In this document: positions 17,351 to 27,957 of the stretch, in pieces
Position numbering within the stretch: the first letter of the stretch is position 1
Layout: each line of letters starts with the position of its first letter
Notes under the pieces: generated by a model
What the model was told of the DNA's origin: nothing
Databases searched by the model: none
What the model saw: only the letters and a program-made list of their open reading frames with translations
Position numbers and translations under genes: made by a program
Assembly: GCA_018693105.1 (NCBI GenBank)
Contig: JABHLN010000011.1
Span: forward strand, 1 to 53,156
Direction: 5' to 3'
DNA from: Desulfobacterales bacterium
Lineage (GTDB): Bacteria > Desulfobacterota > Desulfobacteria > Desulfobacterales > SURF-7
Length of the DNA: 53,156 bases

Positions 17351-18538
17351 TTAAACTCTGACAAGTTTCATTAACGGTTCAAAAGAATATAATGCCGGTC
17401 TTCTTCCAGATGCTTCTTCTAATGTCTGAATCAAATTGTTTTCTAATAGTGCCCTTGTAAATCTAGCAGCACTCGCTGTGGGAATATCACTGCGGGTTGT
17501 AAATTTGTTATTTCGAAACACTGGGTTTGTGAATACAAAGTCCAATGCGTTGACACTCCACTTAGAAGAGAGAACATCTGAGAATACAGTTTTCATTTCT
17601 TCGTAAAGTGTTCTTATGCTCTCCGCAATAGAGAGGTTTTTGATGGCTTGCTGTTCTACAGCTTCCAGAAAAAAAGAGCACCAGGCTTCCCAGTCTCCAT
17701 ACTTAGAGACTTTCCTCATCGTATCAATATAGAGATCTTTATTCTCTTCCAGATATCCACTTATGTAAAAATGAGGTGCAGATATTGTTTTTGAAGACCA
17801 CATCATCAACGTTATCAACATACGTCCAATACGACCATTGCCGTCTTCAAATGGATGCAATGCTTCAAATTCAATATGGGTAATACCTGTTTTAACTAAT
17901 GCTGGATGTGTGCTCTGACCTATATATTGAAACAGCTTTTCCAAACCATCCTGCAATCTTTCAGGACTAATAGGAATGAATAGTATTTCTTTCTTTAGCT
18001 TATCAGCTAGATAATTTTGCTGGTTCTTAAAACTACCTGGGGATTTTGAAGCACCCCGACCAAGAGACAGCATCCGCTGATGGATGCCCTTAATCAGGGA
18101 TTGAGATAATGGATAACCATCTTCCATTGCTTTTTGTGTGACCTTCAATGCCCTTTGATAAAGAATAGTCTCGATAATTTCAGATCTTACCTTTGTAGTG
18201 TTCCCTGTTTCAGCGTCAAGATCCGCCTCATATTTAAGAATTTCATCCATGGTACTTACCGTACCCTCCATTCTTGAGGATATAACAGCCTCTTGATTGC
18301 GTAGAGGAGCTAACAGTATTTCACTGTTGTGCATATTTTTTAACATTTGGTCATAACGAGCCACAGCGTCAGTTGCTTTTATTAATGGGTCTAGAAACTG
18401 CCCATAATCCAAACTGTTTGGTGGGAATTTGTCGTAATGATAGTCAACAGCATTTTCTATATTGAGTTCCATGTCTTCTCCTGCATTTTTGACATCAACT
18501 TTTTTGTAATTCTTAACATCAAAGTGGATAGTTGTCAA
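17351..18538 (-). CDS. Class II Fic-domain protein (AMPylator-type)
   Basis: The 395-residue protein has a Fic_N helical region, the catalytic loop HPFEDGNGRIGR with His228, and a C-terminal winged-helix-like tail (TTRSDIPTASAARFTRALLE). The conserved SSRMEG (Ser87 to Gly92) upstream matches the S/T-x3-E-G/N inhibitory motif of class II Fic proteins, where the glutamate blocks ATP binding until relieved. Such enzymes transfer AMP to protein hydroxyls; the target here is unknown. No separate antitoxin gene is beside it. A 70-base tandem repeat lies directly upstream and may be bound by its own C-terminal domain. Confidence 0.9.
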   Translation of the reverse strand: MTTIHFDVKNYKKVDVKNAGEDMELNIENAVDYHYDKFPPNSLDYGQFLDPLIKATDAVARYDQMLKNMHNSEILLAPLRNQEAVISSRMEGTVSTMDEILKYEADLDAETGNTTKVRSEIIETILYQRALKVTQKAMEDGYPLSQSLIKGIHQRMLSLGRGASKSPGSFKNQQNYLADKLKKEILFIPISPERLQDGLEKLFQYIGQSTHPALVKTGITHIEFEALHPFEDGNGRIGRMLITLMMWSSKTISAPHFYISGYLEENKDLYIDTMRKVSKYGDWEAWCSFFLEAVEQQAIKNLSIAESIRTLYEEMKTVFSDVLSSKWSVNALDFVFTNPVFRNNKFTTRSDIPTASAARFTRALLENNLIQTLEEASGRRPALYSFEPLMKLVRV

Positions 18539-18550
18539 TATTTATCTTAA

Positions 18551-18706
18551 TTTGAGAGACAAACGGAATAGGCATTAAAGGATTCAGATCAAAACCATTA
18601 GTCTCTCACATTCTGGTTTTTTTGAGAGACAAACGGAATAGACGTTAAAAGATTCAGGTCAAAACCATTAGTCTCTCACATTCTGGTTTTTTTGAGGGAC
18701 AAGCGG
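18551..18706. repeat. 70-bp tandem repeat upstream of Fic
   Basis: Two full units (18551-18620 and 18621-18690) and a partial third (from 18691) repeat with a period of exactly 70 bases. Each unit opens TTTGAGAGACAAACGGAATA and contains the complementary GTCTCTCA about 40 bases on, so every unit carries an inverted GAGAGAC/GTCTCTC pair. Unit two differs from unit one at only a few positions. The array starts 12 bases upstream of the Fic start codon. Confidence 0.9.
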
Positions 18707-18815
18707 GAAAACATTCTCAAAAAGGAGTCAAACGCAAATAGTCAGCCGAGGATTTTCTATTCGGCGGAATTAGCCCTGATAATCATTGAGCATTTCCTTT
18801 ACAGCAGCATGTAAC

Positions 18816-18966
18816 AATGGGGTCGCAAAAAGTATAACGGGTGGCTAAGTAGAAATCTTCATATACAAGGCATATCGGGTGATCAGGTGTGAAGGCATAC
18901 ATGTAGTATGTCGAACTTCTGATCGACCGATATAACGCAGTAGATGGAGGTTTCTACTTAGCCACC
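18816..18966. repeat. Palindromic element, type 1, copy 4
   Basis: The left end is ATGGGGTCGCAAAAAGTATAAC, followed by GTGGCTAAGTAGAAATC. The arms TATCGGGTGATCAG and CTGATCGACCGATA pair closely around the standard loop core. The right end is unusual: instead of TTTTTACGACGCCATC it reads TTTCTACTTAGCCAC, an exact inverse of the left GTGGCTAAGTAGAAA. That right end runs into the end of sdhB. Confidence 0.88.
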
Positions 18967-19736
18967 GTTGAAAAAAGTCCGGCTTTTAGAAACTCACGGT
19001 TAAGCCTGGCAATATTTGTTATTGAAATCTCTTTCGGGCAGTCGGCTTCGCATTCTGCTTCGTTTGTGCAGTTTCCGAATCCTAATTCATCCATTGTTTT
19101 CACCATGGAGATGGCACGTTTTGCGGCTTCGGGCTTTCCCTGGGGTAATAGTGCAAGCTGGGAAATCTTTGCTCCAACGAAAAGCATTGCCGAAGCATTA
19201 GGACAGGATGCTACACATGCCCCGCAGCCGATGCAGGCTGCTGCATCCATGGAAAGTTCAGCCGTATCATGAGGTATAGGGATAGCATTTGCATCGGGTG
19301 CTCCACCGACATTTGCGGAGATAAACCCTCCTGCCTGAATAAGTTTATCAAGCGGGCTGCGATCGACAACAAGATCCTTTATTACCTTAAAGGCTCTTGA
19401 CCGCCAGGGTTCTACTACTACTACATCATTATTGGAAAAATGTCTCATATGGAGCTGGCACAAGGTTGTTCCCTGTTCCGGGCCATGGGCCCTGCCGTCA
19501 ACAACACAGCCGCACATACCGCATATACCTTCACGGCAGTCATGGTCAAAGGCTATGGGGTCTTTACCTTCAAGTATAAGATCCTCATTTACAACATCGA
19601 TCATCTCAAGAAATGACATGTCGGTTGAAATATTTTTTGCCTGATATGTTTCAAGCTTTCCTTTTACATCCGGTCCCTTCTGACGCCAGACTTTCAATGT
19701 CAAATTGATATCTTTTTTAGTCTCTGAATTTGTCAC
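18954..19736 (-). CDS. sdhB: Succinate dehydrogenase iron-sulfur subunit (B-type)
   Basis: SdhB passes electrons from the flavoprotein to the membrane subunit. The 260-residue protein has the [2Fe-2S] motif CREGICGMC (Cys67, 72, 75) with Cys93, the [4Fe-4S] motif [12 protein letters not shown], and the [3Fe-4S] motif [12 protein letters not shown]. Its start overlaps the sdhA stop by four bases (ATGA), so the two are coupled. The last residues V-A-K and the TAG stop are supplied by the GTGGCTAAGTAG end of a palindromic repeat, so the original C-terminus may have been slightly different. Confidence 0.95.
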   Translation of the reverse strand: MTNSETKKDINLTLKVWRQKGPDVKGKLETYQAKNISTDMSFLEMIDVVNEDLILEGKDPIAFDHDCREGICGMCGCVVDGRAHGPEQGTTLCQLHMRHFSNNDVVVVEPWRSRAFKVIKDLVVDRSPLDKLIQAGGFISANVGGAPDANAIPIPHDTAELSMDAAACIGCGACVASCPNASAMLFVGAKISQLALLPQGKPEAAKRAISMVKTMDELGFGNCTNEAECEADCPKEISITNIARLNREFLKAGLFSTVAK

Positions 19737-21649
19737 TTGTAGCTCCTTTGTGTTAATTCAACATTTTCAAAAACCAGCTCTTCCTTGTGAAGTGCCGGTT
19801 CGGAATCAACACCTGTAAATTCCCATGCAGCGACATGACTAAAGTTCTCATCATCACGTTTTGCTTCATTTTCCTCTGTCTGGTGTCCTTCATTAAAATG
19901 ACCGCCGCAGGATTCTTTTCTTGAAAAGGCATCACGAACCATAAGCTCGCCGAATTCAAGAAAATCAGCAACACGCCCGGCTTTTTCCAGGCTCTGGTTA
20001 AACTCGCGGCCGGATCCTGACACAGAAACATTTTCCCAGAACTCTCCCCTGAGTTCCGATATCATGGTCCCGGCCTTTTTAAGCCCTTCATCGTTTCTTG
20101 CCATTCCGCAATATTCCCAGAGAATACCGCCAAGCTCCCTATGAAAGTCATCAACTGTTCTTTTCCCGCCTATAGACAAAAGCTTTTTTATCCCTGTTTT
20201 CACCTTTTCCGATGCCTCTTTAAAAGCCGGGTGGTCTATGGAAATCTTTTTATCAGAGCCCTCTCCAACAAGATATCCGCCTATTGTATAAGGGATAACA
20301 AAATATCCGTCAGCAAGCCCCTGCATAAGAGCGCTTGCACCGAGCCTGTTTGCCCCGTGATCTGAAAAATTGGCCTCGCCGAGAACAAAAAGACCGGGAA
20401 GGTTGCTCATGAGATCATAATCAACCCAGAGTCCTCCCATTGTATAGTGAACAGCAGGGTAGATCATCATGGGTGTTTCATAAGGATTACTGTCAATAAT
20501 TTTTTCATACATCTGGAAAAGGTTGCCGTATTTTTTTTCTATTACATCCTTCCCGTCCCTTTTTATGGCATCTTCAAAATCAAGATAAACAGCAAGGCCG
20601 GTTTCCCCTACACCTTTTCCCATGTCGCACTGGTCCTTGGCATTTCGTGATGCCACATCACGGGGAACAAGATTGCCGAAACTAGGATATTTGTTTTCAA
20701 GGTAGTAATCTCTTTCCGATTCCGGTATCTGGCCGGGGGAGCGCTTGTCTTTGGGGTCCTTTGGAACCCAGACTCTGCCGTCGTTTCTAAGGCTTTCACT
20801 CATAAGCGTTAGTTTTGACTGGTAATCGCCGTGAACCGGTATACATGTGGGGTGAATTTGAGTAAAACAGGGATTGGCAAAATATGCCCCTTTTTTATAT
20901 GCACTGTACGCTGCAGTGACATTGGAACTCATGGCATTTGTGGAAAGATTAAAGGCATTGCCGTAACCGCCGGTTGCAAGAACAACCGCGTCTGCTGCAT
21001 GTGACTCTATATCACCTGTAACAAGGTTTCTGACTATAATACCTTTCGCATGTCCATCCACCAGCACAAGATCAAGCATGTCCCGTCTTGTAAACATTTC
21101 CACTTTTTTCGCTGCAATCTGACGGGAAAGGGCGCTGTATGCACCAAGTAAAAGCTGCTGACCTGTCTGACCACGTGCATAAAAGGTCCGGGATACCTGT
21201 GCCCCGCCGAAACTTCTATTTGCAAGAAGCCCGCCGTAATCACGCGCAAAAGGAACCCCCTGTGCCACACATTGATCAATAATATTGTTGCTCACCTGGG
21301 CAAGTCTGTAGACATTGGCTTCTCTTGACCTGAAATCACCGCCCTTTACAGTGTCATAAAAAAGACGCCAAATACTGTCACCGTCATTTTGATAATTCTT
21401 GGCGGCATTTATCCCACCTTGAGCCGCAATACTGTGAGCACGCCTGGGGCTATCCTGAATACAGAAGATTTTTACATTATAACCGAGCTCGGCTAAGGTT
21501 GCCGCTGCCGATCCGCCGGCAAGTCCTGTACCCACTACTATAATATTGTATTTCCTTTTATTGGCAGGATTTACAAGTTTGAGTTCGAAGCGGTGTTTTT
21601 CCCATTTCTCCGCAAGAGGACCATCAGGGATTTTTGCATCAAGCGGCAT
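19733..21649 (-). CDS. sdhA: Succinate dehydrogenase / fumarate reductase flavoprotein subunit
   Basis: SdhA oxidises succinate to fumarate with covalent FAD. The 638-residue product has the FAD-binding [11 protein letters not shown] (residues 40-50), the [10 protein letters not shown] block with the FAD-linking His72, and the capping-domain stretch [10 protein letters not shown] and GGLWVDYD. Length and the C-terminal style fit the B-type (menaquinone) enzymes of Bacteroidetes, epsilonproteobacteria and sulfate reducers. An AAGGAGG site precedes the ATG. It follows sdhC by 10 bases and overlaps sdhB. Confidence 0.95.
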   Translation of the reverse strand: MPLDAKIPDGPLAEKWEKHRFELKLVNPANKRKYNIIVVGTGLAGGSAAATLAELGYNVKIFCIQDSPRRAHSIAAQGGINAAKNYQNDGDSIWRLFYDTVKGGDFRSREANVYRLAQVSNNIIDQCVAQGVPFARDYGGLLANRSFGGAQVSRTFYARGQTGQQLLLGAYSALSRQIAAKKVEMFTRRDMLDLVLVDGHAKGIIVRNLVTGDIESHAADAVVLATGGYGNAFNLSTNAMSSNVTAAYSAYKKGAYFANPCFTQIHPTCIPVHGDYQSKLTLMSESLRNDGRVWVPKDPKDKRSPGQIPESERDYYLENKYPSFGNLVPRDVASRNAKDQCDMGKGVGETGLAVYLDFEDAIKRDGKDVIEKKYGNLFQMYEKIIDSNPYETPMMIYPAVHYTMGGLWVDYDLMSNLPGLFVLGEANFSDHGANRLGASALMQGLADGYFVIPYTIGGYLVGEGSDKKISIDHPAFKEASEKVKTGIKKLLSIGGKRTVDDFHRELGGILWEYCGMARNDEGLKKAGTMISELRGEFWENVSVSGSGREFNQSLEKAGRVADFLEFGELMVRDAFSRKESCGGHFNEGHQTEENEAKRDDENFSHVAAWEFTGVDSEPALHKEELVFENVELTQRSYK

Positions 21650-21659
21650 ATTTTCCTCC

Positions 21660-22301
21660 TTAAAGGATACTGGATATATATATCGGAATAAGGCCGAAGC
21701 CTACTCCGAATATTATGCTTAAGAGAAGACTGAGCTTTTTTATGAATGGTGTGTATTTAACGTGATCGGCTCCAAGTGTCTGGAATGCACTCCAGAAGCC
21801 GTGGCTTACATGAAGCCCCACAAAAATCATAACAATGCAGTAAATAGCAACATTTGACTTCTGTGAAAATGTATCCGATACAATCTCATAAATAGTCGTA
21901 CCGGTTTTATCTATAAAGTGAAGCTGAAGAAGGTGAAACAGGATAAATGAAAAAAGAATGACTCCGGTGTAGGGCATTGTAAATGATGCTATGGTTCGTC
22001 CACCGGCATTTTTATTCACCGCATATCTTGTGGGCCTTGCACGGAAATTTTTATAAAAAAGAGTGAGCCCCGTAAGAACATGGATCACAAATAAAAGCAA
22101 AAGGCCCATTTCTGCAATGGGGATGATAGGCCCTAAGGAATGAAGGTGCTCGGCATAAGAGTTGAACGCATCCTTTCCGGCATAAAGGGTCAGGTTACCT
22201 ATAAGATGGGTTGTAAGAAAACCGCAAAAACATAGACCTGTTAATGCCATGAAAAGTTTTTTCCCGATAGACGACCAAAGGGTGTTGAAAAGCCAATTCA
22301 T
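21660..22301 (-). CDS. sdhC: Succinate dehydrogenase cytochrome b558 subunit
   Basis: The 213-residue protein has five membrane helices, the hallmark of the single-anchor B-type complexes that carry two b haems. Candidate haem ligands are His32 (THLIG), His74 (FVIHV), His123 (LFHLL) and His164 or His167 (GLHVSH). With no separate SdhD, this subunit alone anchors SdhA and SdhB and handles menaquinone. In B-type enzymes, succinate oxidation by menaquinone is thought to be driven by the proton potential, which is relevant to acid-oxidising anaerobes. Confidence 0.93.
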   Translation of the reverse strand: MNWLFNTLWSSIGKKLFMALTGLCFCGFLTTHLIGNLTLYAGKDAFNSYAEHLHSLGPIIPIAEMGLLLLFVIHVLTGLTLFYKNFRARPTRYAVNKNAGGRTIASFTMPYTGVILFSFILFHLLQLHFIDKTGTTIYEIVSDTFSQKSNVAIYCIVMIFVGLHVSHGFWSAFQTLGADHVKYTPFIKKLSLLLSIIFGVGFGLIPIYISSIL

Positions 22302-22337
22302 TTGTTCTCCTTAAATGCTTGCCATATAGAAATGACC

Positions 22338-23207
22338 TTAAAAAACCTCAACGCAAAGTTCTCCCAGGGTTCCCAGGTTTTCACAAACATGTATTCCGTT
22401 TTCTCTCATGGCGGCAATTTTCCCCTGACCTGTACCGCTGCTGCCGCTGATAATGGCTCCAGCATGACCCATGCGTCTACCCGGAGGAGCTGTCAGGCCG
22501 GCAATAAACCCGATTACAGGTTTTGTGACATTATTCTTTATAAATACTGCCGCCTCTTCTTCGGCTGTACCACCAATTTCACCAACCATAACTATGCCCT
22601 TGGTTTCAGGATCTTTTTGAAAGGCATCCATAACATCAATAAAATTGGTACCGTTTACAGGATCACCTCCGATACCTATACATGTTGTCTGGCCGATATC
22701 CTTCTTGGTCAGCTGGTCTACAACCTCATAGGTCAGGGTTCCTGAACGTGAAATAACTCCAATCGGTCCGCCCGGTTTATGAATCGGCGCGGGCATTATG
22801 CCGATTTTACATTCTCCGGGAGTTATAATTCCGGGACAATTAGGACCTATGAGCCTTGATTTTTTACCTTTAAGGTAGTTTTTCACCCTCATCATATCAA
22901 GAACCGGCACACCTTCTGTTATGCAGACAATTACTTCAATTTCTGAATCTACCGCCTCCATAATAGCATCCGCGGCAAAAGCCGGGGGAACAAATATCAT
23001 GCTTGCATTTGCCCCGGTTTTTTTTACAGCAGAACTTACTGTATTAAAAACAGGGATATCACCTACTTTCTGTCCGGCTTTTCCAGGAGTAACACCGCCA
23101 ACCACATTTGTTCCGTATGCGTCACACTGCAGCGTATGAAACTCACCCTCCTTGCCTGTGATTCCCTGTACTAATAAACGCGTATCCTTATTTACAAAAA
23201 TACTCAC
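22338..23207 (-). CDS. sucD: Succinyl-CoA synthetase alpha subunit
   Basis: SucD and SucC convert succinyl-CoA to succinate with formation of ATP or GTP. The 289-residue product has the CoA-binding N-terminal Rossmann domain ([13 protein letters not shown]), the PNCPG and YEV motifs and the phosphohistidine loop [14 protein letters not shown]. The start is GTG at 23207 with an AAGGATGA site upstream. The gene follows sucC by 26 bases and precedes sdhC by 36, so one transcript is likely. Confidence 0.94.
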   Translation of the reverse strand: MSIFVNKDTRLLVQGITGKEGEFHTLQCDAYGTNVVGGVTPGKAGQKVGDIPVFNTVSSAVKKTGANASMIFVPPAFAADAIMEAVDSEIEVIVCITEGVPVLDMMRVKNYLKGKKSRLIGPNCPGIITPGECKIGIMPAPIHKPGGPIGVISRSGTLTYEVVDQLTKKDIGQTTCIGIGGDPVNGTNFIDVMDAFQKDPETKGIVMVGEIGGTAEEEAAVFIKNNVTKPVIGFIAGLTAPPGRRMGHAGAIISGSSGTGQGKIAAMRENGIHVCENLGTLGELCVEVF

Positions 23208-23233
23208 TTTTTATCATCCTTATATATTGATAG

Positions 23234-24394
23234 TTATGCCGCTAAGGTGGCAATCTTTTTGGCTGCATCCTTTAAATCAATGGCAGTTTCAAGCTTTAAA
23301 CCTGAGTCTGCAAGTATTTTTCGCCCTTCCTCCACATTGGTCCCTTCCATGCGGACAACAACCGGTATATCAATATCTGTTTTTTCAGCCGCCTGAACAA
23401 CACCCTGTGCGAAAACATCGCAGCGAAGAATTCCGCCGAAAATATTAACAAGAATGCCTTTAACTTTTTTATCCATAAGAATAATTCTAAAGGCATTCTC
23501 AACCATCTCGGAAGTAGCTCCGCCCCCAACATCCAGAAAATTTGCAGGCTCTGCACCGGCCTGTTTGATGATATCCATTGTTGCCATTGCAAGCCCGGCA
23601 CCGTTTACAACATTACCGATATTACCATCGAGATTTATGTAGTTAAGGTTGAACTTTGAGGCCTCAAGCTCAAGCGGATCCTCCTCGCCAAAATCCCGAT
23701 ATTCCTGAATGTCCTTATGTTTGTATATCGCGTTGCTGTCTATGTCCACCTTTGCGTCAAAGGCAATGACAGCAAAGTCTTCTGTTACCCCTAAAGGATT
23801 TATCTCCACAAGTGAACAATCATAATCAATAAAGAGCCTGTAAAGATTTTTAACCATAGTGATGAGTTTTTTCCCGGATGCAGAGGTAAGGTTCAGGCCG
23901 AAGCTAAGTTCACGGCAATGATAAGCCTGAATTCCTGCAAGAGGATCTACAAACACCTTAATAATCTTTTCAGGTGTTTCTTCCGCAACCTCTTCAATAT
24001 CCATTCCGCCGGCCTGACTGGCCATGATAACTATCTTTGCTGTCGCCCTGTCAGGAACAATGCTGAGATAAAACTCCCTTTTTATTTTAACCATCTGCTC
24101 AACAAGTACTTTTCCAACAAGCCTTCCCTCCGGCCCTGTCTGACGGGTCACAAGTGTCATTCCGATAATTTCGGAAGCCACTTTTTTTACTTCATCAACC
24201 GATTTTGCCAGCTTGACGCCCCCTCCTTTACCACGGCCCCCGGCATGAATCTGCGCCTTTACGACAACCGGATATCCTCCCAGTTTTTCTGCAGAGGCGG
24301 CCGCTTCATCCGGAGTAAAGGCGACACTTCCCTCCGGCACAGGAATGTTATACTTTCTAAACAATTCCTTTGCCTGATATTCATGGATCTTCAT
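23234..24394 (-). CDS. sucC: Succinyl-CoA synthetase beta subunit
   Basis: The 386-residue protein shows the SucC plan: an ATP-grasp domain (EYQAKELFRKYNIPVPEG, VVKAQIHAGGRGKGGGVKLA) followed by the CoA-ligase domain with GNVVNGAGLAMATMDII and the FGGILRCD strand. It supplies the nucleotide and succinate sites of the complex. The AAGGAG site and ATG at 24394 are clear. It lies 52 bases after mdh, continuing the same operon. Confidence 0.95.
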   Translation of the reverse strand: MKIHEYQAKELFRKYNIPVPEGSVAFTPDEAAASAEKLGGYPVVVKAQIHAGGRGKGGGVKLAKSVDEVKKVASEIIGMTLVTRQTGPEGRLVGKVLVEQMVKIKREFYLSIVPDRATAKIVIMASQAGGMDIEEVAEETPEKIIKVFVDPLAGIQAYHCRELSFGLNLTSASGKKLITMVKNLYRLFIDYDCSLVEINPLGVTEDFAVIAFDAKVDIDSNAIYKHKDIQEYRDFGEEDPLELEASKFNLNYINLDGNIGNVVNGAGLAMATMDIIKQAGAEPANFLDVGGGATSEMVENAFRIILMDKKVKGILVNIFGGILRCDVFAQGVVQAAEKTDIDIPVVVRMEGTNVEEGRKILADSGLKLETAIDLKDAAKKIATLAA

Positions 24395-24446
24395 TAAGAG
24401 TACTCCTTAGTTGATTGAAACCCGCCCAAAAGGAAGGATATCATTT

Positions 24447-25391
24447 TTATTTACTTTCTTTCTCAAGCTTATCAAGGGTTTCAACAAGCTCCTGAACGGC
24501 ATTTGCAGAATTATTAAGGGCATTCTGCTCATCTTCGGTTAAAGTTATTTCTATAATCTCTTCAATTCCGGAAGAACCGAGTTTTACAGGAACACCGATA
24601 AAAAGGTTACTTATACCGTACTCCCCGTCAAGAAATGCCGCACAGGGAAGAATTTTCTTTTTGTCTTTCAGAATGGATTCTGCCATTTCAACTGCTGCAG
24701 ATGCAGGTGCATAATAAGCACTTCCGGTTTTCAAAAGGCCGACTATTTCAGCTCCGCCTTTTCTTGTTCTGTCTACCAGTGCTTCAATCCTTTCTTCAGT
24801 AAGAAGCTCTGTTATAGGTATTCCGGCAACCGTTGAGTAGCGCGGCAGAGGAACCATGGTATCGCCATGTCCTCCAAGAACAAACGCATGGGTATTTTCA
24901 ACAGAAACATTGAGTTCCATTGAAATAAACGCTCTGAATCTTGCAGAATCTAGAACTCCCGCCATTCCGATCACCCTGTTCTTTGGAAAGCCGCTTGCTT
25001 CATAAGCAACATGGCACATAGCGTCAAGCGGATTGCTGACGATAATAAGAATAGCTTCAGGTGAATATTTTACAGCCTCTTTTGTGACGTTTTTCATTAT
25101 CCCCATATTGGTGCTGATAAGATCGTCACGACTCATACCGGGCTTTCTTGGTATTCCCGCGGTTATGATTATGATATCAGAATCTTTTGACGCCTCATAA
25201 CCGTTTGAGCCCGTCAGGGATGCATCATGTTTTTCAATTGGTGCTGCTTCTGTCAGGTCAAGAGTCTTGCCCTGTGGCACACCTTCAATAATATCAATCA
25301 ATACAACATCACACAGCTCTTTTTCTGCAAGTCTCTGGGCTGCGGTTGCGCCGACATTTCCTGCTCCTATTACTGTAACTTTTTTATCCAT
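24447..25391 (-). CDS. mdh: Malate dehydrogenase (LDH-like)
   Basis: The enzyme oxidises malate to oxaloacetate with NAD. The 314-residue product has the Rossmann [10 protein letters not shown] loop with Asp in VVLIDI (NAD preference), the active-site loop [14 protein letters not shown] with the substrate arginines, and the catalytic His in [10 protein letters not shown]. This is the LDH-like MDH subfamily common in anaerobes. It is upstream of sucC in the same direction; a type-1 repeat separates it from the methylmalonyl-CoA mutase gene, and the promoter probably lies in or near that repeat. Confidence 0.95.
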   Translation of the reverse strand: MDKKVTVIGAGNVGATAAQRLAEKELCDVVLIDIIEGVPQGKTLDLTEAAPIEKHDASLTGSNGYEASKDSDIIIITAGIPRKPGMSRDDLISTNMGIMKNVTKEAVKYSPEAILIIVSNPLDAMCHVAYEASGFPKNRVIGMAGVLDSARFRAFISMELNVSVENTHAFVLGGHGDTMVPLPRYSTVAGIPITELLTEERIEALVDRTRKGGAEIVGLLKTGSAYYAPASAAVEMAESILKDKKKILPCAAFLDGEYGISNLFIGVPVKLGSSGIEEIIEITLTEDEQNALNNSANAVQELVETLDKLEKESK

Positions 25392-25407
25392 GATATTATC
25401 CTTTTAC

Positions 25408-25560
25408 TTGATGGCGTCGTAAAAAGTCTCCATCTACTGCGTTATAGCGTTTGACCAGACATTCGACATACTACATGTATGCCTTCACGCCTGGCCAAAA
25501 GCTATGCCTTGTATATGAAGATTTTTACTTAGCCATGGTTATACTTTTAAAGTTCATGAA
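25408..25560. repeat. Palindromic element, type 1, copy 5
   Basis: The copy starts TTGATGGCGTCGTAAAAAGT and ends with a degraded ATACTTTTAAAGTTCATGAA. The arms TAGCGTTTGACCAG and CTGGCCAAAAGCTA pair except at one position. It lies between mdh and the mutase gene and starts 16 bases before the mdh start codon on the minus-strand map. Confidence 0.9.
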
Positions 25561-25628
25561 GATTATTACATTCTTCATAATCCATATTTTTTTAATTGCC
25601 TTGGAACTCAATTTACTCAGCTTTATAT

Positions 25629-27752
25629 TTATTTTTCAAGCTCATTCAAAACTTTGTTTGCAGATTCGGTAACAATAGTACCGGGGCCAAACACACCGAC
25701 AACCCCTTTTTCAAAAAGAAAATCATAATCACCCGGCGGAATTACTCCCCCTACGACAACCTTAATATTCTCAGAACCTTTTTCCTTTAAGGCGTCAATT
25801 AGATGGGGAACAAGTGTTTTATGGCCAGCGGCAAGGCTGGAAACACCCACAGCATGAACATCATTTTCGACAGCCATCATTGCTGCTTCTTCAGGAGTCT
25901 GAAACATGGGGCTGATATCAACATCAAAACCGAAATCCGCAAATGCTGTTGCTATAACCTTAATCCCGCGGTCATGACCGTCCTGGCCCATCTTTGTAAC
26001 AAGAATTCTCGGCCGCCTGCCGTTCTTTTCCATGAAGCCTTCGGTTCTCTTCCTCAGTGAGGCAATTACTTCGCTGTCACTGTATTCAGTTGCATATACT
26101 CCTGATATACATTGGGTTGTTGCCACATACCGGCCGAATACCTTTTCAATTGCATCCGATACTTCTCCGACTGTTGCCCTGGCCCTTACTGCCGGAATGC
26201 AAACCTCAAGAAGATTACCTCCCGATTCAGCACAATTTGTTACAGCATCAAGCGCTTTCTTTACTTCATCAGAATCACGGTTCGCCTTGATTTCCTTCAA
26301 TCTTGCTATCTGCTCGTCACGTACAGTACCGGGGACTTCAAGGACATCAATAGTAGTGTCTTCTTCAATCTGGTATTTGTTAACTCCAACAATAACATCC
26401 TTTCCCTGGTCAATTCTTGCCTGCTTTCTGGCGGCGGACTCTTCTATTCTCATTTTAGGCATTCCGGATTCTATGGCTTTTGCCATTCCTCCCAGCTCTT
26501 CAACCTCATCCAGTATAATTCTTACCTTTTTTACAATCTCATTGGTAAGAGATTCAACATAGTAAGAACCGCCTAAAGGATCTACAACATTACACACATG
26601 GGATTCTTCCTGAACCAGAATCTGGGTGTTTCTTGCAATTCTTGCAGAAAAGTCGGTGGGAAGGCCAATTGCTTCATCAAAAGAATTCGTATGCAACGAT
26701 TGTGTCCCGCCAAGTGTTGCCGACATGCACTCAAGGGTTGTACGGATAATATTATTATAAGGATCCTGCTGGGTCAGGCTCCAGCCTGAAGTCTGGCAAT
26801 GGGTCCTTAACATGCTCGATTTCGGATTTTTAGGGTTGAATTTACCGATAATTTCCGCCCAAAGAAAACGGGCAGCGCGAAGCATGGATATATCCATGAA
26901 GAAGTTCATTCCGATACCGAAAAAGAAAGAAAGCCGTGGAGCAAATGCATCAATGTCCAGCCCTGCATCCAAAGCTGCTTTAACATATTCAAGTCCGTCA
27001 GCAAGAGTAAATGCAGCCTGTAAAACAGAATCGGCACCTGCCTCCATCATGTGGTATCCGCTTATGCTTACGGTATTATATTTCGGCATATGTTTGGAGC
27101 AATAACTGATAATATCCGACACTATGCGCATGGAAGGTGTCGGTGGATAAATATACGTGTTACGGGTAAGGTATTCTTTAAGAATATCGTTCTGTATTGT
27201 TCCTGAAAGTTTTTCCTGATCAACACCCTGTTCTTCAGCGGCAACAATATAACCGGCAAGAATCGGAAGTACCGCGCCGTTCATTGTCATGGAAACTGAC
27301 ATCTGATCGAGAGGAATCTGGTCAAACAGGATTTTCATATCTTCCACAGAGTCAACCGCAACACCGGCCTTGCCAATATCGCCAACAACTCTTGGATGGT
27401 CAGAATCATAACCCCTGTGTGTCGCAAGATCAAATGCGATGGAAAGCCCTTTCTGACCGGCTGCAAGATTTCTCCTGTAAAATGCATTTGATTCTTTGGC
27501 AGTAGAAAAACCCGCATACTGTCTAATGGTCCAGGGCCGACCGGTATACATGGTAGCCTTTGGTCCGCGCACATAAGGTGAAAACCCCGGAAGAGAGTTT
27601 GCAAATTCTACACCGTCTACATCTTCCTGGGTGTATAAAGGTTTTACCGATATTCCTTCAGGGGTATCCCAGTTTAGTGATTCAAGCGGTTTTCCCCTGA
27701 GTTCCTTTGTTGCAAGTTCTGTCCATTTCTGTTTTTCAGGATGGTCTGACAT
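25629..27752 (-). CDS. scpA: Methylmalonyl-CoA mutase, single-chain
   Basis: This adenosylcobalamin enzyme interconverts (R)-methylmalonyl-CoA and succinyl-CoA. The 707-residue protein has the TIM-barrel catalytic domain ([46 protein letters not shown]) and a C-terminal B12 domain with the DGHDRG motif, His593 as cobalt ligand, plus SSLAAGH and GGVIPPGDY. Length fits the single-polypeptide type; no separate small subunit is present. The epimerase gene lies 205 bases upstream on the same strand. No MeaB-type chaperone gene was found in the window. Confidence 0.95.
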   Translation of the reverse strand: MSDHPEKQKWTELATKELRGKPLESLNWDTPEGISVKPLYTQEDVDGVEFANSLPGFSPYVRGPKATMYTGRPWTIRQYAGFSTAKESNAFYRRNLAAGQKGLSIAFDLATHRGYDSDHPRVVGDIGKAGVAVDSVEDMKILFDQIPLDQMSVSMTMNGAVLPILAGYIVAAEEQGVDQEKLSGTIQNDILKEYLTRNTYIYPPTPSMRIVSDIISYCSKHMPKYNTVSISGYHMMEAGADSVLQAAFTLADGLEYVKAALDAGLDIDAFAPRLSFFFGIGMNFFMDISMLRAARFLWAEIIGKFNPKNPKSSMLRTHCQTSGWSLTQQDPYNNIIRTTLECMSATLGGTQSLHTNSFDEAIGLPTDFSARIARNTQILVQEESHVCNVVDPLGGSYYVESLTNEIVKKVRIILDEVEELGGMAKAIESGMPKMRIEESAARKQARIDQGKDVIVGVNKYQIEEDTTIDVLEVPGTVRDEQIARLKEIKANRDSDEVKKALDAVTNCAESGGNLLEVCIPAVRARATVGEVSDAIEKVFGRYVATTQCISGVYATEYSDSEVIASLRKRTEGFMEKNGRRPRILVTKMGQDGHDRGIKVIATAFADFGFDVDISPMFQTPEEAAMMAVENDVHAVGVSSLAAGHKTLVPHLIDALKEKGSENIKVVVGGVIPPGDYDFLFEKGVVGVFGPGTIVTESANKVLNELEK

Positions 27753-27797
27753 TATAATGTTCCTTTTTCTATATCTTGTTTATTCTTTAAACTTTTA

Positions 27798-27840
27798 TGG
27801 CATGACTGCTTAGCCACCGGTTATACTTTTAAAAGTTCAT
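27798..27840. repeat. Right-end remnant of a type-1 element
   Basis: The sequence CTTAGCCACCGGTTATACTTTTAAAAGTTCAT in shortened form matches the right end of copy 5 (25530-25558). No hairpin arms remain. It lies just upstream of the mutase gene. Confidence 0.6.
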
Positions 27841-27957
27841 AAGCTTTATAATAACTATATAGGCGATTTTTGAGCCGCATGGAAAGAATCGGACCTGTAA
27901 AACGACTATATTATACCGCTACGCACCTTCGATTTACAACACTTAATCTGCTATTTC

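Noticed and set aside
26032-26562. Plus-strand frame of 176 residues opposite the mutase gene
   Set aside because: Its codon use and Ser/Thr/Leu-rich composition are those of an antisense shadow; the mutase on the other strand has all catalytic motifs.
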